Assembly: GCA_027011725.1 (NCBI GenBank)
Contig: JALUZQ010000162.1
Coordinates: 1 to 23,731 of the forward strand
Direction: 5' to 3'
DNA: 23,731 bases
Source of the DNA: Sulfurimonas sp.
GTDB lineage: Bacteria; Campylobacterota; Campylobacteria; Campylobacterales; Sulfurimonadaceae
In this document: piece after piece, positions 1 through 6,807 of the stretch
How the letters are laid out: every line of letters begins with the position of its first letter
Numbering within the stretch: the first letter of the stretch is position 1
Notes under the pieces: model-generated
Database searches by the model: none
The model's input: only the letters and a program-made list of their open reading frames with translations
Told to the model about the DNA's origin: nothing
Made by a program: the position numbers and the translations under genes

Positions 1-112
1 AATCATTACTGCGTTGCTCTTTATTCGTAATGCTCTTAAAATAGAACATCTTCACAAAGAGGTAAATCGCAACGATAGAAAGTGTTGTCAGGAGTGACCA
101 TTGCCAAAACAT
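1..112 (-). CDS. Small membrane protein, N-terminal part only
   Basis: An ATG at 112-110 opens a frame that runs off the left edge, so only about 37 residues are visible. They begin MFWQWSLLTTLSIVAIYLF and form one hydrophobic segment (about residues 4-21) followed by a basic, polar stretch. This is the look of a single-pass inner-membrane protein. The start lies 12 bp after the rpiB stop, and the stop itself is part of a Shine-Dalgarno-like TAAGGG, so the gene is almost certainly translated from the rpiB mRNA. In Helicobacter pylori a small hypothetical gene (HP0573, from memory) sits in the same place between apt and rpiB, which fits by position only. No function can be given. Confidence 0.6.
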   Translation of the reverse strand, partial: MFWQWSLLTTLSIVAIYLFVKMFYFKSITNKEQRSND

Positions 113-124
113 AAACAGCTACCC

Positions 125-556
125 TTAGTCGATTTCTATTTTAGCGACTCTGTTTACATGACGTCCACCGTCAAATGAGCCTGCAAGCCATGCATCTATA
201 ATAGACTCTGCTACACCTTTTCCGACGATACGCTCTCCATAACAGAGAATATTTGCATCATTATGTCCACGTGCAACAGTTGCAGTATATGCATCATGGC
301 AGAGTGCCGCACGGATACCGTGATGCTTATTTGCTGCCATACTCATACCTATGCCGCTTCCACATATAAGAATCCCTTGACTTCCTTCGTCTTCAAGTAC
401 GGAAGTAGCTACTTTGTGCGCATAGTCAGGGTAATCCACTCTATCTTTAGAGTATGGCCCTAGGTCTATGACTTCATGCCCTTTTGTTTTTAAAAGTTCA
501 ACAGTCCAGTCTTTTAACTCGATTCCCGCGTGATCAGTTCCTATGTAAAATTTCAT
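125..556 (-). CDS. rpiB: Ribose-5-phosphate isomerase B
   Basis: Interconverts ribose 5-phosphate and ribulose 5-phosphate in the non-oxidative pentose phosphate pathway; cytoplasmic. The 143 residues are the normal length for the RpiB/LacAB family. Visible motifs are GTDHAG at 6-11, the phosphate and active-site loop CGSGIGMS at 65-72 with the catalytic base Cys65, and GHNDAN at 97-102 with His98; both catalytic positions carry the same numbers as in E. coli RpiB. A GGAG Shine-Dalgarno lies 9 bp before the ATG. It is the fourth gene of a leftward operon, 15 bp after the M50 protease and 12 bp before the next frame. LacA/B galactose-6-phosphate isomerase is the related alternative, but the lone gene and its context favour RpiB. 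Confidence 0.95.
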   Translation of the reverse strand: MKFYIGTDHAGIELKDWTVELLKTKGHEVIDLGPYSKDRVDYPDYAHKVATSVLEDEGSQGILICGSGIGMSMAANKHHGIRAALCHDAYTATVARGHNDANILCYGERIVGKGVAESIIDAWLAGSFDGGRHVNRVAKIEID

Positions 557-571
557 TTTAAATTGCTCCTT

Positions 572-1249
572 TTAAGATAGTAGTAAACGTATTATAAATT
601 GTACAGGCATAAAAAGCAGATACTCATTTAAAGGTGTCATCAAAATGACAAGCACAATAATCATGCCATATCTGTCATACTTGTAGTAAAACTCTGCTAT
701 AGAGTTGATTTTGTATTTTAACGCAAGATGCATTAAAAAATGTCCTCCATCAAACTGTGGAATAGGAAGCAGGTTAAATACTCCAAGAACCACGTTGATG
801 ATGAGTAGTTGATACACAAAGATATATGTAAAGATATAAAACATAGAATCAGCAGTCGTTGGCGTACTCATAGCCGTAAGCCCAATAGCTGCAAAAGCAC
901 CAAGTGTAAAGTTGTAGACTATACCTGCTAAATCAACCTGCATGGCAGCATTGTATCCACCACGGCTGATTACTTTGTACATATCTATAGGAACAGGTTT
1001 TGCCCATCCAAATAAAAATCCACCTGACGTACCTAAGAGCAGGGGGATAAAATAGAGCATAGCAGGAACAATAATAGTTCCAACTAAGTCAATATGTACT
1101 AAAGGGTTGATAGTCAAACGACCTGCATTTTTGGCAGTGTCATCGCCATACATATGTGCAACCCAACCGTGCATGATCTCATGTCCGATGATAGCTATTG
1201 CAAGTGCTAGAACAGCAGCTACGATTTTTATAATATCAAGTAATTCCAT
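572..1249 (-). CDS. Site-2 protease-like M50 membrane metalloprotease
   Basis: A 225-residue polytopic membrane protein of the M50/site-2 protease family, the short form without a PDZ domain. The zinc motif HEIMH is at 23-27 inside the first transmembrane helix. The second catalytic motif NLLPIPQFDGG is at 159-169, its Asp being the third zinc ligand. Further hydrophobic segments lie at about 52-72, 104-125, 137-160 and 195-222. By family rule it cleaves within membrane-embedded segments; the substrate is unknown. The start overlaps the 3' end of lepB by 14 bp, indicating translational coupling. The same lepB/M50/rpiB order occurs in Helicobacter pylori (HP0574-HP0576, from memory), so this is an old gene block of the phylum. 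Confidence 0.9.
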   Translation of the reverse strand: MELLDIIKIVAAVLALAIAIIGHEIMHGWVAHMYGDDTAKNAGRLTINPLVHIDLVGTIIVPAMLYFIPLLLGTSGGFLFGWAKPVPIDMYKVISRGGYNAAMQVDLAGIVYNFTLGAFAAIGLTAMSTPTTADSMFYIFTYIFVYQLLIINVVLGVFNLLPIPQFDGGHFLMHLALKYKINSIAEFYYKYDRYGMIIVLVILMTPLNEYLLFMPVQFIIRLLLS

Positions 1250-2045
1250 AGTACTCTTTGTCTTGTTTTTCTCTCTCTTTTATCGCCTTGTCAAGGTAAG
1301 GAGATTTTTCCAGTTGTGCAGGTGTTTTTCCTATTCTATCCCATCTTATTTCCCAGTTTTTATCTATAGAGAAGTAGATGAACCAAGGTGTACCCTCGAT
1401 GTTTTCATAAGGAACCGGCCCCCAAAAACGGCTGTCATTTGAGTGGTCACGGTTGTCTCCCATCATAAAATAGCGATCTTTTGGAACTTTTACAGGATTA
1501 AAAAAGAAAATAGGCATAGGATTACGCCCATCATCTATGATCTTTGGATCATGATGGATACCCGGGTGTTGTTTCATATAAGGATTTTTGACCCAAAGTT
1601 TCCCATCGTAAACTACTATTTCATACTCTTTATAGTGTTCTTTAATCCACTCATCACCTTCTTTGAAGTGAAGGAATAAGTTTTTATTGGCTACAAAAAG
1701 TTCATCACCTGGAAGTGCAACACAGCGTTTTACAAAATGCTGTTTGATGTTTCCAGGATATCTAAAAATTACGATGTCACCATGTTTTGGTGTATCTCCA
1801 TCGACAATTTTGAGTGATTTACTCCATGGAATGATGGGAATCTCTAAAAATGGAATGTACGGCATAGGAATACCGTATGCAAATTTTTTAGCAAAAAGGT
1901 GGTCTCCTATGAGAAGTGAGTCTTTCATACTTCCACTTGGTATTCTAAAGGCTTGAGCAACAAAAAAGATGACAAAAAGAACGATGACAATCGTCCCTGT
2001 CCATGAGTTTGAAAATTTATATGCTTTATGTAAAAAGTTTTTCAT
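1236..2045 (-). CDS. lepB: Signal peptidase I
   Basis: Cleaves N-terminal signal peptides from exported proteins at the periplasmic face of the inner membrane. The protein has 269 residues. One membrane anchor lies at about 17-33, followed by the catalytic-serine motif IPSGSM at 35-40 with nucleophile Ser39. The catalytic lysine is Lys106, in the segment VKRCVALPGD at 105-114. The conserved box E motif GDNRDHSNDSRFWG is at 196-209. It follows folD by 4 bp with only a weak ribosome binding site, which suggests coupling to folD. It overlaps the M50 protease by 14 bp. All catalytic residues are intact. Confidence 0.96.
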   Translation of the reverse strand: MKNFLHKAYKFSNSWTGTIVIVLFVIFFVAQAFRIPSGSMKDSLLIGDHLFAKKFAYGIPMPYIPFLEIPIIPWSKSLKIVDGDTPKHGDIVIFRYPGNIKQHFVKRCVALPGDELFVANKNLFLHFKEGDEWIKEHYKEYEIVVYDGKLWVKNPYMKQHPGIHHDPKIIDDGRNPMPIFFFNPVKVPKDRYFMMGDNRDHSNDSRFWGPVPYENIEGTPWFIYFSIDKNWEIRWDRIGKTPAQLEKSPYLDKAIKEREKQDKEYYGIT

Positions 2046-2049
2046 ATAT

Positions 2050-2913
2050 TTATGCTTCTGCTTTCTTAGCTGCGTTTAGTTTTGCAGCTTTGAGTGTATT
2101 GCTCATCAGCATTGCAATGGTCATTGGGCCTACACCGCCTGGAACAGGCGTAATATACGAGCATTTTTTGCTGACATTTTCAAAATCAACATCACCGACG
2201 AGTTTACCATTCTCGGCTCTGTTGATACCAATGTCTACGATGATAGCACCATCTTTTACCATATCTTCTTTTATAAGGTTTATGACACCGACACCTACTA
2301 AGATGATGTCTGCGTTTAGTGTGTGTTTTTTCAAGTCATCTGTAAATATATGACACACTTCAACGGTTGCATCTGCGTTTAAAAGCAGAGACGCCATAGG
2401 TTTACCTACAATGTTTGAAGCACCGACTACACAACAGTTTTTTCCTTTTACATCTATGTTGTACTCTGCTAAAAGCTCCATAACACCAAGCGGAGTACAT
2501 GGCACAAAACCATCTAAATTTGTCACCAAACGCCCTACATTATACGGATGAAAACCATCTACATCTTTTGCAGGGTCTACAAGTTCTAAGATCTTTGTTG
2601 TATCTATATGTGCAGGAAGTGGAAGCTGTACTAAAATACCGTCGATGTTAGGGTTTTGATTCATCATCATGATGGTATTTTCAATCGCCTCTTGAGAGAT
2701 ATCTTCTGGCATTTCGTGAGAGACCGAGTAAAATCCCATTCTGTCACACGCTTTTTTCTTCATACTGACATACGCAGCACTTGCCGGGTCTTGCCCAACT
2801 AAAATTACTGCTAAACCCGGTGTTACATCCACTTCTTCTTTAAGCTTTATAACCTCTTTTACAACATTGTCTTCAATTTTTTTTGCAAGTGCTTTACCGT
2901 CAAGAATCTGCAT
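2050..2913 (-). CDS. folD: Bifunctional methylenetetrahydrofolate dehydrogenase/cyclohydrolase
   Basis: Converts 5,10-methylene-THF to 10-formyl-THF in one-carbon metabolism; cytoplasmic. The 287 residues are full length. Motifs seen: YVSMKKKACDRMGF at 48-61 with the catalytic lysine, DGILVQLPLP at 91-100, PCTPLGV at 138-144, the dinucleotide-binding VVGASNIVGKP at 162-172, and TPVPGGVGPMT at 255-265. In E. coli FolD the strand after the nucleotide loop reads HRFT; here it is HIFT (188-191), so an arginine near the cofactor is replaced by Ile. The gene leads the leftward operon, with a TATAAT -10 about 28 bp upstream and a TGAGGT ribosome binding site. Three copies of the 9-mer CTGCGTTTA (reverse strand TAAACGCAG) lie within it. 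Confidence 0.97.
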   Translation of the reverse strand: MQILDGKALAKKIEDNVVKEVIKLKEEVDVTPGLAVILVGQDPASAAYVSMKKKACDRMGFYSVSHEMPEDISQEAIENTIMMMNQNPNIDGILVQLPLPAHIDTTKILELVDPAKDVDGFHPYNVGRLVTNLDGFVPCTPLGVMELLAEYNIDVKGKNCCVVGASNIVGKPMASLLLNADATVEVCHIFTDDLKKHTLNADIILVGVGVINLIKEDMVKDGAIIVDIGINRAENGKLVGDVDFENVSKKCSYITPVPGGVGPMTIAMLMSNTLKAAKLNAAKKAEA

Positions 2914-2940
2914 TTAAACCTCATAAATTATTTTTTTGTT

Positions 2941-2946
2941 ATTATA
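2941..2946 (-). promoter_or_regulatory. -10 element for the folD operon
   Basis: On the minus strand this is a perfect TATAAT, which predicts transcription starting near 2934 and a leader of about 20 nt before the folD ATG. No recognisable -35 is present, as is usual for the primary sigma factor of Campylobacterota. It overlaps the rightward -10 candidate at 2943-2948. Confidence 0.6.
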
Positions 2947-2948
2947 CT
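2943..2948 (+). promoter_or_regulatory. -10 element for the cytochrome/lyase pair
   Basis: TATACT matches TATAAT at five of six positions. It is preceded by a T-rich tract (2930-2938), which in this phylum often replaces the -35. The predicted start is near 2955, leaving a leader of about 19 nt with an AGG ribosome binding site 6 bp before the ATG at 2974. It shares four base pairs with the leftward folD -10. Confidence 0.45.
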
Positions 2949-2973
2949 CTTTTAAAATAATAATAGGCTAATA

Positions 2974-3315
2974 ATGCGATATATACTTTTTTTACTCCTT
3001 CCTTTTCTCCTTTTTGCCAGCAGTGACTTTATTACTCCGATGGAGTACGCATCCCAACTTTATAAAAATCCCAGAGGAATAGGATGTCAAGAGTGTCACG
3101 GCGACAAGGGGGAGGGTAAACTCATAGCAACCTACATACATAAAAACAAAAAAAAGAGTTTTCGTGGTCCTCAAATAAACAATGTTCCTTTTTTAGAGTT
3201 CTATAAAACTCTAAACAGACGTACAAAGGGTATGCCGCGCTACTTTTTAACAGATCAGGAGATCAAAGCTCTCTATTTGTATCTGCATCCAAAAAAGGAA
3301 GAGAATGCTCAGTGA
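2974..3315 (+). CDS. Small monohaem c-type cytochrome, periplasmic
   Basis: A 113-residue class I-type cytochrome c with an N-terminal Sec signal (hydrophobic 3-15, likely cleavage near the Ser-Ser at 16-17). It has one haem attachment motif, CQECH, at 38-42. Met87 in KGMPRYFLTDQEI is the probable distal haem ligand, and a C-terminal helix runs from about 94 to 105. A basic loop (56-63, KNKKKS) is notable. A role as a small periplasmic electron carrier is inferred from fold only; no partner enzyme is adjacent. A c-type cytochrome gene is also divergent from folD in Campylobacter jejuni (Cj0854c, from memory), so the pairing looks conserved. The 3' end overlaps the lyase gene by 11 bp. Confidence 0.85.
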   Translation: MRYILFLLLPFLLFASSDFITPMEYASQLYKNPRGIGCQECHGDKGEGKLIATYIHKNKKKSFRGPQINNVPFLEFYKTLNRRTKGMPRYFLTDQEIKALYLYLHPKKEENAQ

Positions 3316-4225
3316 AATACAAAAAGCGTATGATGCCAGAGACCTTGAGGCACTCGATGCTCTTGCAAAACCAACGCTAAGAAAACTCAACAAACGCAGT
3401 GACTTTCGTTCTGTGCTTATGCTCTCATGCAACAACATAAAACATCTCTCAAAAATAGAGTCACTCTCAGCTGAGTGTATCATCTTAAATCTTGAAGATG
3501 GAGTAAGTAAAGAGGAGAAACCTTTTGCACTTGTTCTTGCTGCTATTTTTATAGCAAAAACCAAAGAGAGTTCTAAAAAACTTGTTGTTCGTGTCAATGC
3601 ACTCGATGAAGGCGGCTATGAAGAGATAACCTATCTGAACCGTTTTATGCCCGATGCCATTCGTGTGCCAAAGATAGAGAATAAACAAGAGGTCATTAGT
3701 GTGCTTGCTCTGCTTAATGAAGAAATAGAACTGCACCTATCCATAGAGACAGCACAGGCATGGCATAACCTCCAAATGCTTGCAGTAAACAGACGTGTTA
3801 GTGCTTTTTACTTAGGAGCACTTGACCTGTTTGCAGATATGGGGCTTCCGCAATCATTAATAGAGTTGGACAACCCCTCTATGCACTATATACTCTCTCA
3901 TTTTCTCATTACTACAAGAGCTATGAGAGTAAAACCTGTTTCATTTGTATTTCAAGAGTATAAAGATTTAGATACTTTTAAAAAATGGCTTGAGCTTGAG
4001 CGAAAAATGGGCTACGATGCAAAAGGGTGCATATCTCCAAAGCAGGTAGAATTGGTCAATGAGCTCTTTGTTGATAAAGAAAAAGAGCATAAACGTGCGC
4101 AGACCATAGTAAAACTCTTTGAGATGCATAGAGATGAGGGCATAACAGGTTTTGTGGATGAAGAGTACGGGTTTATTGATGAGCCGATTTATAAGGGAGC
4201 TTTGAATACTTTAGCAAAAGAATAA
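3305..4225 (+). CDS. HpcH/HpaI aldolase / citrate lyase beta (CitE)-like protein
   Basis: A 306-residue TIM-barrel lyase of the HpcH/HpaI-CitE superfamily. Recognisable pieces are NLEDGV at 62-67, VRVNA at 95-99, RVPKIE at 120-125, SIETA at 146-150 (Glu148, a metal ligand by family rule) and GALDLFADMG at 171-180 (second metal ligand). Near the end, GCISPKQ at 241-247 stands where CitE proteins usually carry an IHPxQ motif, so the His is replaced by Ser. Residues 1-35 form an extra N-terminal helical region. CitE-like stand-alone proteins act on malyl-, citramalyl- or similar CoA thioesters; the substrate here cannot be read from sequence. No citD/citF genes are present, so it is not a classical citrate lyase subunit. 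It overlaps the cytochrome by 11 bp, and an AAGGAAGAG ribosome binding site lies inside the cytochrome's end. Confidence 0.85.
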   Translation: MLSEIQKAYDARDLEALDALAKPTLRKLNKRSDFRSVLMLSCNNIKHLSKIESLSAECIILNLEDGVSKEEKPFALVLAAIFIAKTKESSKKLVVRVNALDEGGYEEITYLNRFMPDAIRVPKIENKQEVISVLALLNEEIELHLSIETAQAWHNLQMLAVNRRVSAFYLGALDLFADMGLPQSLIELDNPSMHYILSHFLITTRAMRVKPVSFVFQEYKDLDTFKKWLELERKMGYDAKGCISPKQVELVNELFVDKEKEHKRAQTIVKLFEMHRDEGITGFVDEEYGFIDEPIYKGALNTLAKE

Positions 4226-4250
4226 TAGAGAACACTCAAGGTGTTCTCTA
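4226..4250. terminator. Hairpin 1 between convergent genes
   Basis: A perfect 10-bp stem (4226-4235 pairing with 4241-4250, arms TAGAGAACAC/GTGTTCTCTA) with a 5-nt loop begins directly after the lyase stop codon. No U-tract follows on the plus strand. On the minus strand it is followed by a weak ATTATTCTTTT run. It is probably a bidirectional terminator or 3'-end stabiliser. Confidence 0.5.
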
Positions 4251-4252
4251 GA

Positions 4253-4278
4253 TATATCGGGCACCACGTCCCGATATA
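4253..4278. terminator. Hairpin 2 between convergent genes
   Basis: A perfect 9-bp stem (4253-4261, TATATCGGG, with 4270-4278, CCCGATATA) and an 8-nt loop lies 2 bp from hairpin 1 and 36 bp after the porin stop. It lacks a U-tract on either side. Its position suits the 3' end of the porin transcript. Confidence 0.5.
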
Positions 4279-4314
4279 AGTGAAATTTAAAATCGAAAGA
4301 AAGAAGAAATTAGA

Positions 4315-5544
4315 CTAGAATTTATAGTCTAGTTGTAACCATGCTTTTGTTACATCATTTGTGTAACCAGCGACTTTACCTTTTGAATATGAAGCAAATT
4401 TTGCAAGACCTTTAAGATTTTTGAAACCTGGAATTGCATTAACATATACTGCATCTATTTCTGTACCTAGATCATCCTCACCACCCATTTTTTCAGCTGC
4501 TGAGAAAGAGTGATATACTGCAAGAACTTTTCCAAAGCCTTTCGCTTTGTATCCAACACGGATATTTGCATCTTGCAAACCACCAGCTGGCGTATTTAAG
4601 AATTTATCTGCCCAACCGTTAAATTTATGACCAGTTGCAAGTGGAGTTGTAAATGCTGTTTTACCATCTGTTCCATTTGTACCACTAAGTACCTCATAAT
4701 TAGCACCTGCCAAGATACCAGAGATGTTCGCACCTAAGTCTAAGTTTAAGTAGTTTGCATCAGCTTTTGGTTTAGCTGCACTTCCTGTTTGAAGAGAAGC
4801 ATCTTTTTGAACTGCATACTCTGCACGGTATGAAAGTTTTGCACCTGCATTAACCTTACCAGTTAACGCTAAACCATAAGTGTCATGAATTGAACTTAAA
4901 AGGTAACCATAACCAGTCACACTTAATTCATCCATTACTTTATAGTTTGCATGGAGTAAAACAGAGTTTGTGTCTGTAGTCGTTGTACCACTAACACCTG
5001 CAAAACCATATACATAAGCAGCTAATAGGCTTAAATTTTCCACAGAACTGTTTGCTGCATAAACAGTATCATATGAACGTTCCATTTGTCTCCAACCAAC
5101 TGTACCAATAAAACGTTGGTTGTCAAGATTTACTTGAGAACGACCAACATGTAAAGCTGTTTTTCCCATTGTATAATCAACAGAAGCTTCTGAAAGCATT
5201 GCACCTTGTGGATCTAAGATCTTGTCATATGCAACATTTCCTTTTGTATTCGCAGGAGCATAGTCTGTATATCCAAAGTTATTTACACCTTGAAGACCGA
5301 TTGTAGCTGTTAAGCCATCAACTTCTAAAAGTCCACCACTTACTACTAAGTGTGTACGAGCAGTAAATGCATTCGCTTTGTCTTTTCCATTGCTTTTTAC
5401 ATTAGCATACTCATAACGAGGGCGAATCTGACCTTTTACTTTTACGTCATTTAAGATATTTACGCCATCATTCGCACTAGCACTAACAGATAAACCACCA
5501 ACCATTAATGGCACTGCCGCCATTGATAATAACAATCTTTTCAT
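4315..5544 (-). CDS. Outer-membrane porin, OprD/alginate-export-like beta-barrel
   Basis: A 409-residue secreted beta-barrel protein. The signal peptide is clear (MKRLLLSMAAVPLMVGG, cleavage after Ala-Ser-Ala at 22-24). Alternating hydrophobic strands run throughout, and the last residues LQLDYKF end in Phe, the usual signal for BAM-dependent insertion. The segment GHKFNGWADKFLNTP, about two-thirds along, is typical of the porin family annotated in Campylobacterota as alginate-export-like or OprD-like. It should let small solutes cross the outer membrane; specificity is unknown. It lies downstream of the nap operon on the same strand with no obvious terminator between, and has its own promoter with a CRP/FNR-type box. 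Nitrate uptake is an attractive role, from context only. Confidence 0.85.
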   Translation of the reverse strand: MKRLLLSMAAVPLMVGGLSVSASANDGVNILNDVKVKGQIRPRYEYANVKSNGKDKANAFTARTHLVVSGGLLEVDGLTATIGLQGVNNFGYTDYAPANTKGNVAYDKILDPQGAMLSEASVDYTMGKTALHVGRSQVNLDNQRFIGTVGWRQMERSYDTVYAANSSVENLSLLAAYVYGFAGVSGTTTTDTNSVLLHANYKVMDELSVTGYGYLLSSIHDTYGLALTGKVNAGAKLSYRAEYAVQKDASLQTGSAAKPKADANYLNLDLGANISGILAGANYEVLSGTNGTDGKTAFTTPLATGHKFNGWADKFLNTPAGGLQDANIRVGYKAKGFGKVLAVYHSFSAAEKMGGEDDLGTEIDAVYVNAIPGFKNLKGLAKFASYSKGKVAGYTNDVTKAWLQLDYKF

Positions 5545-5573
5545 ATGTATCCTTTTTTATTTAAGTCACATAA

Positions 5574-5579
5574 ATTATA
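5574..5579 (-). promoter_or_regulatory. Porin -10 element
   Basis: A perfect TATAAT on the minus strand predicts a start near 5567 and a leader of about 22 nt with an AAGGAT ribosome binding site. It lies 22 nt from the edge of the FNR-type box at 5602-5615, which puts the box centre at about -41.5, the class II activator position. Confidence 0.65.
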
Positions 5580-5601
5580 TCTTAATAAATTATTTTTATT
5601 A

Positions 5602-5615
5602 TTGATATAAGTCAA
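5602..5615 (-). promoter_or_regulatory. CRP/FNR-family operator of the porin gene
   Basis: The minus strand reads TTGACTTATATCAA, close to the FNR consensus TTGAT-N4-ATCAA with one mismatch. The same 14-mer occurs upstream of napA at 13535-13548. Which CRP/FNR-family protein binds it cannot be told from the window, because no such regulator is encoded here. Confidence 0.65.
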
Positions 5616-5624
5616 TATTTAAGA

Positions 5625-5933
5625 TTATTCTACTTTTTCAGCAACTGGGGTGATCGGTTCTCCACGTTCTTCTTCTATTTTGGCACGTTGCTCTGCCATT
5701 TTTACTCTGATTTCATCAATGATAAACTGTGGAACATCTTCATCTTTAAGCCACTTTACTTCATCAAGATGACCGCCATACTCTGCACCCATCTCTTCTA
5801 TTTTGTGCTCATACTCATCAAGATCAAAGCAGATCTCTTTTCGTACATCACTCTCATCAGTTGCATCTTCTATTTCTATGAACCATTTTCCTGTTTCATC
5901 TATTTTAATAGTTGAAGTAAAAACAACACCCAT
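5625..5933 (-). CDS. Unrecognised acidic protein at the end of the nap operon
   Basis: A 102-residue soluble protein with no signal peptide, membrane segment or cysteine. It is strongly acidic in its first two-thirds. A short beta-like start (VVFTSTIKI, KWFIEIED) leads to a predicted helical, charged second half (KWLKDEDVPQFIIDEIRVKM). I do not recognise a family. The ATG overlaps the napD stop as TAATG and has an AGGAG ribosome binding site, so it is translated with napD. NapD is the cytoplasmic chaperone of NapA's Tat signal, so a cytoplasmic role in NapA assembly or in controlling the operon is possible. That is inference from position only. It is a real gene by coupling, ribosome binding site and codon pattern. 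Confidence 0.75.
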   Translation of the reverse strand: MGVVFTSTIKIDETGKWFIEIEDATDESDVRKEICFDLDEYEHKIEEMGAEYGGHLDEVKWLKDEDVPQFIIDEIRVKMAEQRAKIEEERGEPITPVAEKVE

Positions 5934-6331
5934 TATTTTACTCCTGTAGAGTTACTTAAGTCTTTTGCAAACTCTTGGAGTTGAGAATCTTTTTTCTTTA
6001 AATCTCCATGATAAACAACACGGTCAATATCAACATCTTCTTCATTTAAAACAGTTGGAACGGCATCAGATTCATTGATGACTTTGATGTTTGCATCAAG
6101 TTCATCTTCAGAGTAGGCCATCTGCATATCAGCAGCTATTACGTGGGGAATAGCTTCGATGATTTTGAGCTTTCCTAGTTCTTCACTAACATCTTCACCC
6201 TCAATTGTAACTATCACACGACCTTTTTCATCATGCAAATGGTAATCACACGCTTCACAGTTTTTTAAACTCTCAACGACTTCATCTAAAAACTTTGGCA
6301 TTGTCTGTACAACTATACTTGATATATTCAT
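5933..6331 (-). CDS. napD: NapD, Tat-signal chaperone for NapA
   Basis: Binds the twin-arginine signal of NapA in the cytoplasm and holds export back until the molybdenum cofactor is in place. The ferredoxin-like NapD core is seen in residues 1-80: MNISSIVVQTMPKFLDEV, then RVIVTIEGE and KIIEAIPHVIAADMQMAYS, matching the family's pattern ending near H-V/M-x-x. At 132 residues it is longer than E. coli NapD (87); an acidic tail of about 50 residues is added (NEEDVDIDRVVYHGDLKKK). An AAGG ribosome binding site precedes the ATG. It is separated from the PAS gene by 12 bp and overlaps the next gene by 1 bp. Confidence 0.85.
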   Translation of the reverse strand: MNISSIVVQTMPKFLDEVVESLKNCEACDYHLHDEKGRVIVTIEGEDVSEELGKLKIIEAIPHVIAADMQMAYSEDELDANIKVINESDAVPTVLNEEDVDIDRVVYHGDLKKKDSQLQEFAKDLSNSTGVK

Positions 6332-6343
6332 CTTTTTTTCCTT

Positions 6344-6790
6344 TTATTCGTAAATTACTTTTCTTATTTTCTCACCGTTTTGGGCACGCATTTTATCATA
6401 TAACCTTTGATACTTGAGCTTTGTTTCGTAAGAAATTGGAGTTCTGAGTGATTTATACTCAACTAACTTACCTTTTTTATACACACCCGAGACTATGGCT
6501 TCAACCCAGTAAAAACCTTTATCTTTACGGAGATTTTTAACTATTCCTACCCACTGCTTACCAGATTTAATGGTACTCCACAGATCTTCAAACGCAGCGC
6601 TTGGCATATCTGGATGTCTTACAATAGAGTGAGGTTTGCCAAGCAGGTCCGCCTCATGGTATCCGCTTATATCACAAAAGGTCTCATTTGCATAAGTGAT
6701 TTTTCCATTTAAGTCTGTTCTTGAGATGATGAGTTCATCCTCTGGAACTTCTGTTTCTACTAAAAATTCACTTTCGTTGTATTCTATCAT
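6344..6790 (-). CDS. Aer/CetB-like single PAS-domain protein in the nap operon
   Basis: A 148-residue soluble protein that is essentially one PAS domain (about 20-120) with a short helical tail. The motifs closely follow the FAD-binding PAS of the E. coli aerotaxis receptor Aer: TYANETFCDISGY at 32-44, RHPDMP at 58-63, W80 in GKQWVGIVKN and FYWVEA at 93-98, then LRTPIS. In Aer the RHPDMP region contacts FAD. No methyl-accepting, kinase or output domain is present, so it must act through a partner, as CetB does in the two-protein CetA/CetB energy-taxis system of Campylobacter jejuni. It sits between napL and napD with a GAGGAG ribosome binding site. A redox sensor for nitrate respiration, or taxis tied to it, is inferred. 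Confidence 0.85.
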   Translation of the reverse strand: MIEYNESEFLVETEVPEDELIISRTDLNGKITYANETFCDISGYHEADLLGKPHSIVRHPDMPSAAFEDLWSTIKSGKQWVGIVKNLRKDKGFYWVEAIVSGVYKKGKLVEYKSLRTPISYETKLKYQRLYDKMRAQNGEKIRKVIYE

Positions 6791-6807
6791 TTCAAAACTC
6801 CTCTGTT

